The notes under the pieces: generated by a model
The model's input: only the letters and a program-made list of their open reading frames with translations
The model's database searches: none
Told to the model about the DNA's origin: nothing
Position numbers and translations under genes: made by a program
Shown: piece after piece, positions 7,001 through 7,396 of the stretch
Numbering within the stretch: the stretch's first letter is position 1
Layout: every line of letters begins with the position of its first letter
Source of the DNA: Candidatus Poseidoniaceae archaeon
Lineage (GTDB): Archaea > Thermoplasmatota > Poseidoniia > Poseidoniales > Poseidoniaceae
Length of the DNA stretch: 7,396 bases
Reading direction: 5' to 3'
Assembly: GCA_013329295.1 (NCBI GenBank)
Contig: DUKP01000046.1
Coordinates: 2,259 to 9,654, forward strand

Positions 7001-7396
7001 TTAACCCCAAGAACAGGGTTCTAATGTGGTTTGTCCGTCCATAAATGGAACTAATACATCTGGAATTGAAACTCTACCATCTACTAACTGATTCTGTTCA
7101 ATAATTGCCACTAAGGCTCTCGATGTTGCTACTGCTGTCGAATTAAGTGTGTGAACAATCGGTTGATTTGCATGGCCTGGCTGTCCATATTTTACCTGCA
7201 ATCTATTCGCTTGATAATCTGTACAATTAGAGCATGATACTATTTCCTTATATTGACCTGCACCAGGAAGCCAAGCCTCCAAGTCATACTTCCGTGCTGC
7301 TACCGTGCCCATATCCCCAGTACAAATGTTAACAACTTCATAATGAAGACCAAGTTCATTCCATAGGTCAACACAATTTTGCAATAACTCTTCATG
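7001..7396 (-). CDS. serS: Seryl-tRNA synthetase, C-terminal part (5' end outside window)
   Basis: Charges tRNA-Ser (and tRNA-Sec where present) with serine. The frame is open to the right edge (HEELLQNCVDLW at the edge) and ends at TAA 7003-7001, giving the last 131 residues. Recognisable class II SerRS core elements in order are: CTGDMGTVAARKYDLEAWLP (substrate-site strand), the EIVSCSNCTDYQANRLQ segment, and motif 3 in HTLNSTAVATSRALVAIIEQ with its conserved arginine, then SIPDVLVPFM near the C-terminus. The SCSNCTDYQ form resembles archaeal/eukaryotic SerRS. The TTG at 7384 is an internal leucine codon and not the true start. It is convergent with the membrane-protein gene, with no bases between the two stops. 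Confidence 0.95.
   Translation of the reverse strand, partial: HEELLQNCVDLWNELGLHYEVVNICTGDMGTVAARKYDLEAWLPGAGQYKEIVSCSNCTDYQANRLQVKYGQPGHANQPIVHTLNSTAVATSRALVAIIEQNQLVDGRVSIPDVLVPFMDGQTTLEPCSWG

Overview
The window most likely comes from a marine Thermoplasmatota archaeon (Marine Group II/III, Poseidoniales-like). This is inferred from the mix of genes: a long, Asn-rich secreted surface protein, TTG starts with strong Shine-Dalgarno sequences, a bacterial-type threonyl-tRNA synthetase, and a seryl-tRNA synthetase whose visible C-terminus resembles the archaeal/eukaryotic form. The DNA is A+T-rich. No rRNA or other phylogenetic marker is present, so the assignment is tentative.

Layout. Positions 1-2246 (minus strand) are one open, uninterrupted reading frame for a large secreted protein. 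It has a clear signal peptide, a repeated beta-rich region, an acidic Pro/Glu linker and a C-terminal Ig-like domain, and it runs off the left edge. A divergent intergenic region follows, containing two adjacent small palindromes. On the plus strand, thrS is followed by an 856-residue polytopic membrane protein with a TPR-like cytoplasmic tail. The two genes overlap by 4 nt and are almost certainly co-transcribed. The stop of the membrane gene directly abuts the stop of a convergent serS, of which only the last 131 codons are in the window.

How the genes relate. ThrRS and SerRS are housekeeping class II aminoacyl-tRNA synthetases; the membrane/TPR protein between them has no recognised function. 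The secreted protein is transcribed away from thrS and is probably functionally separate. I see no mobile element, CRISPR array, tRNA or rRNA gene. The least explained items are the membrane/TPR protein, including its possible ATT start codon, and the sequon-rich, cysteine-free repeat protein.
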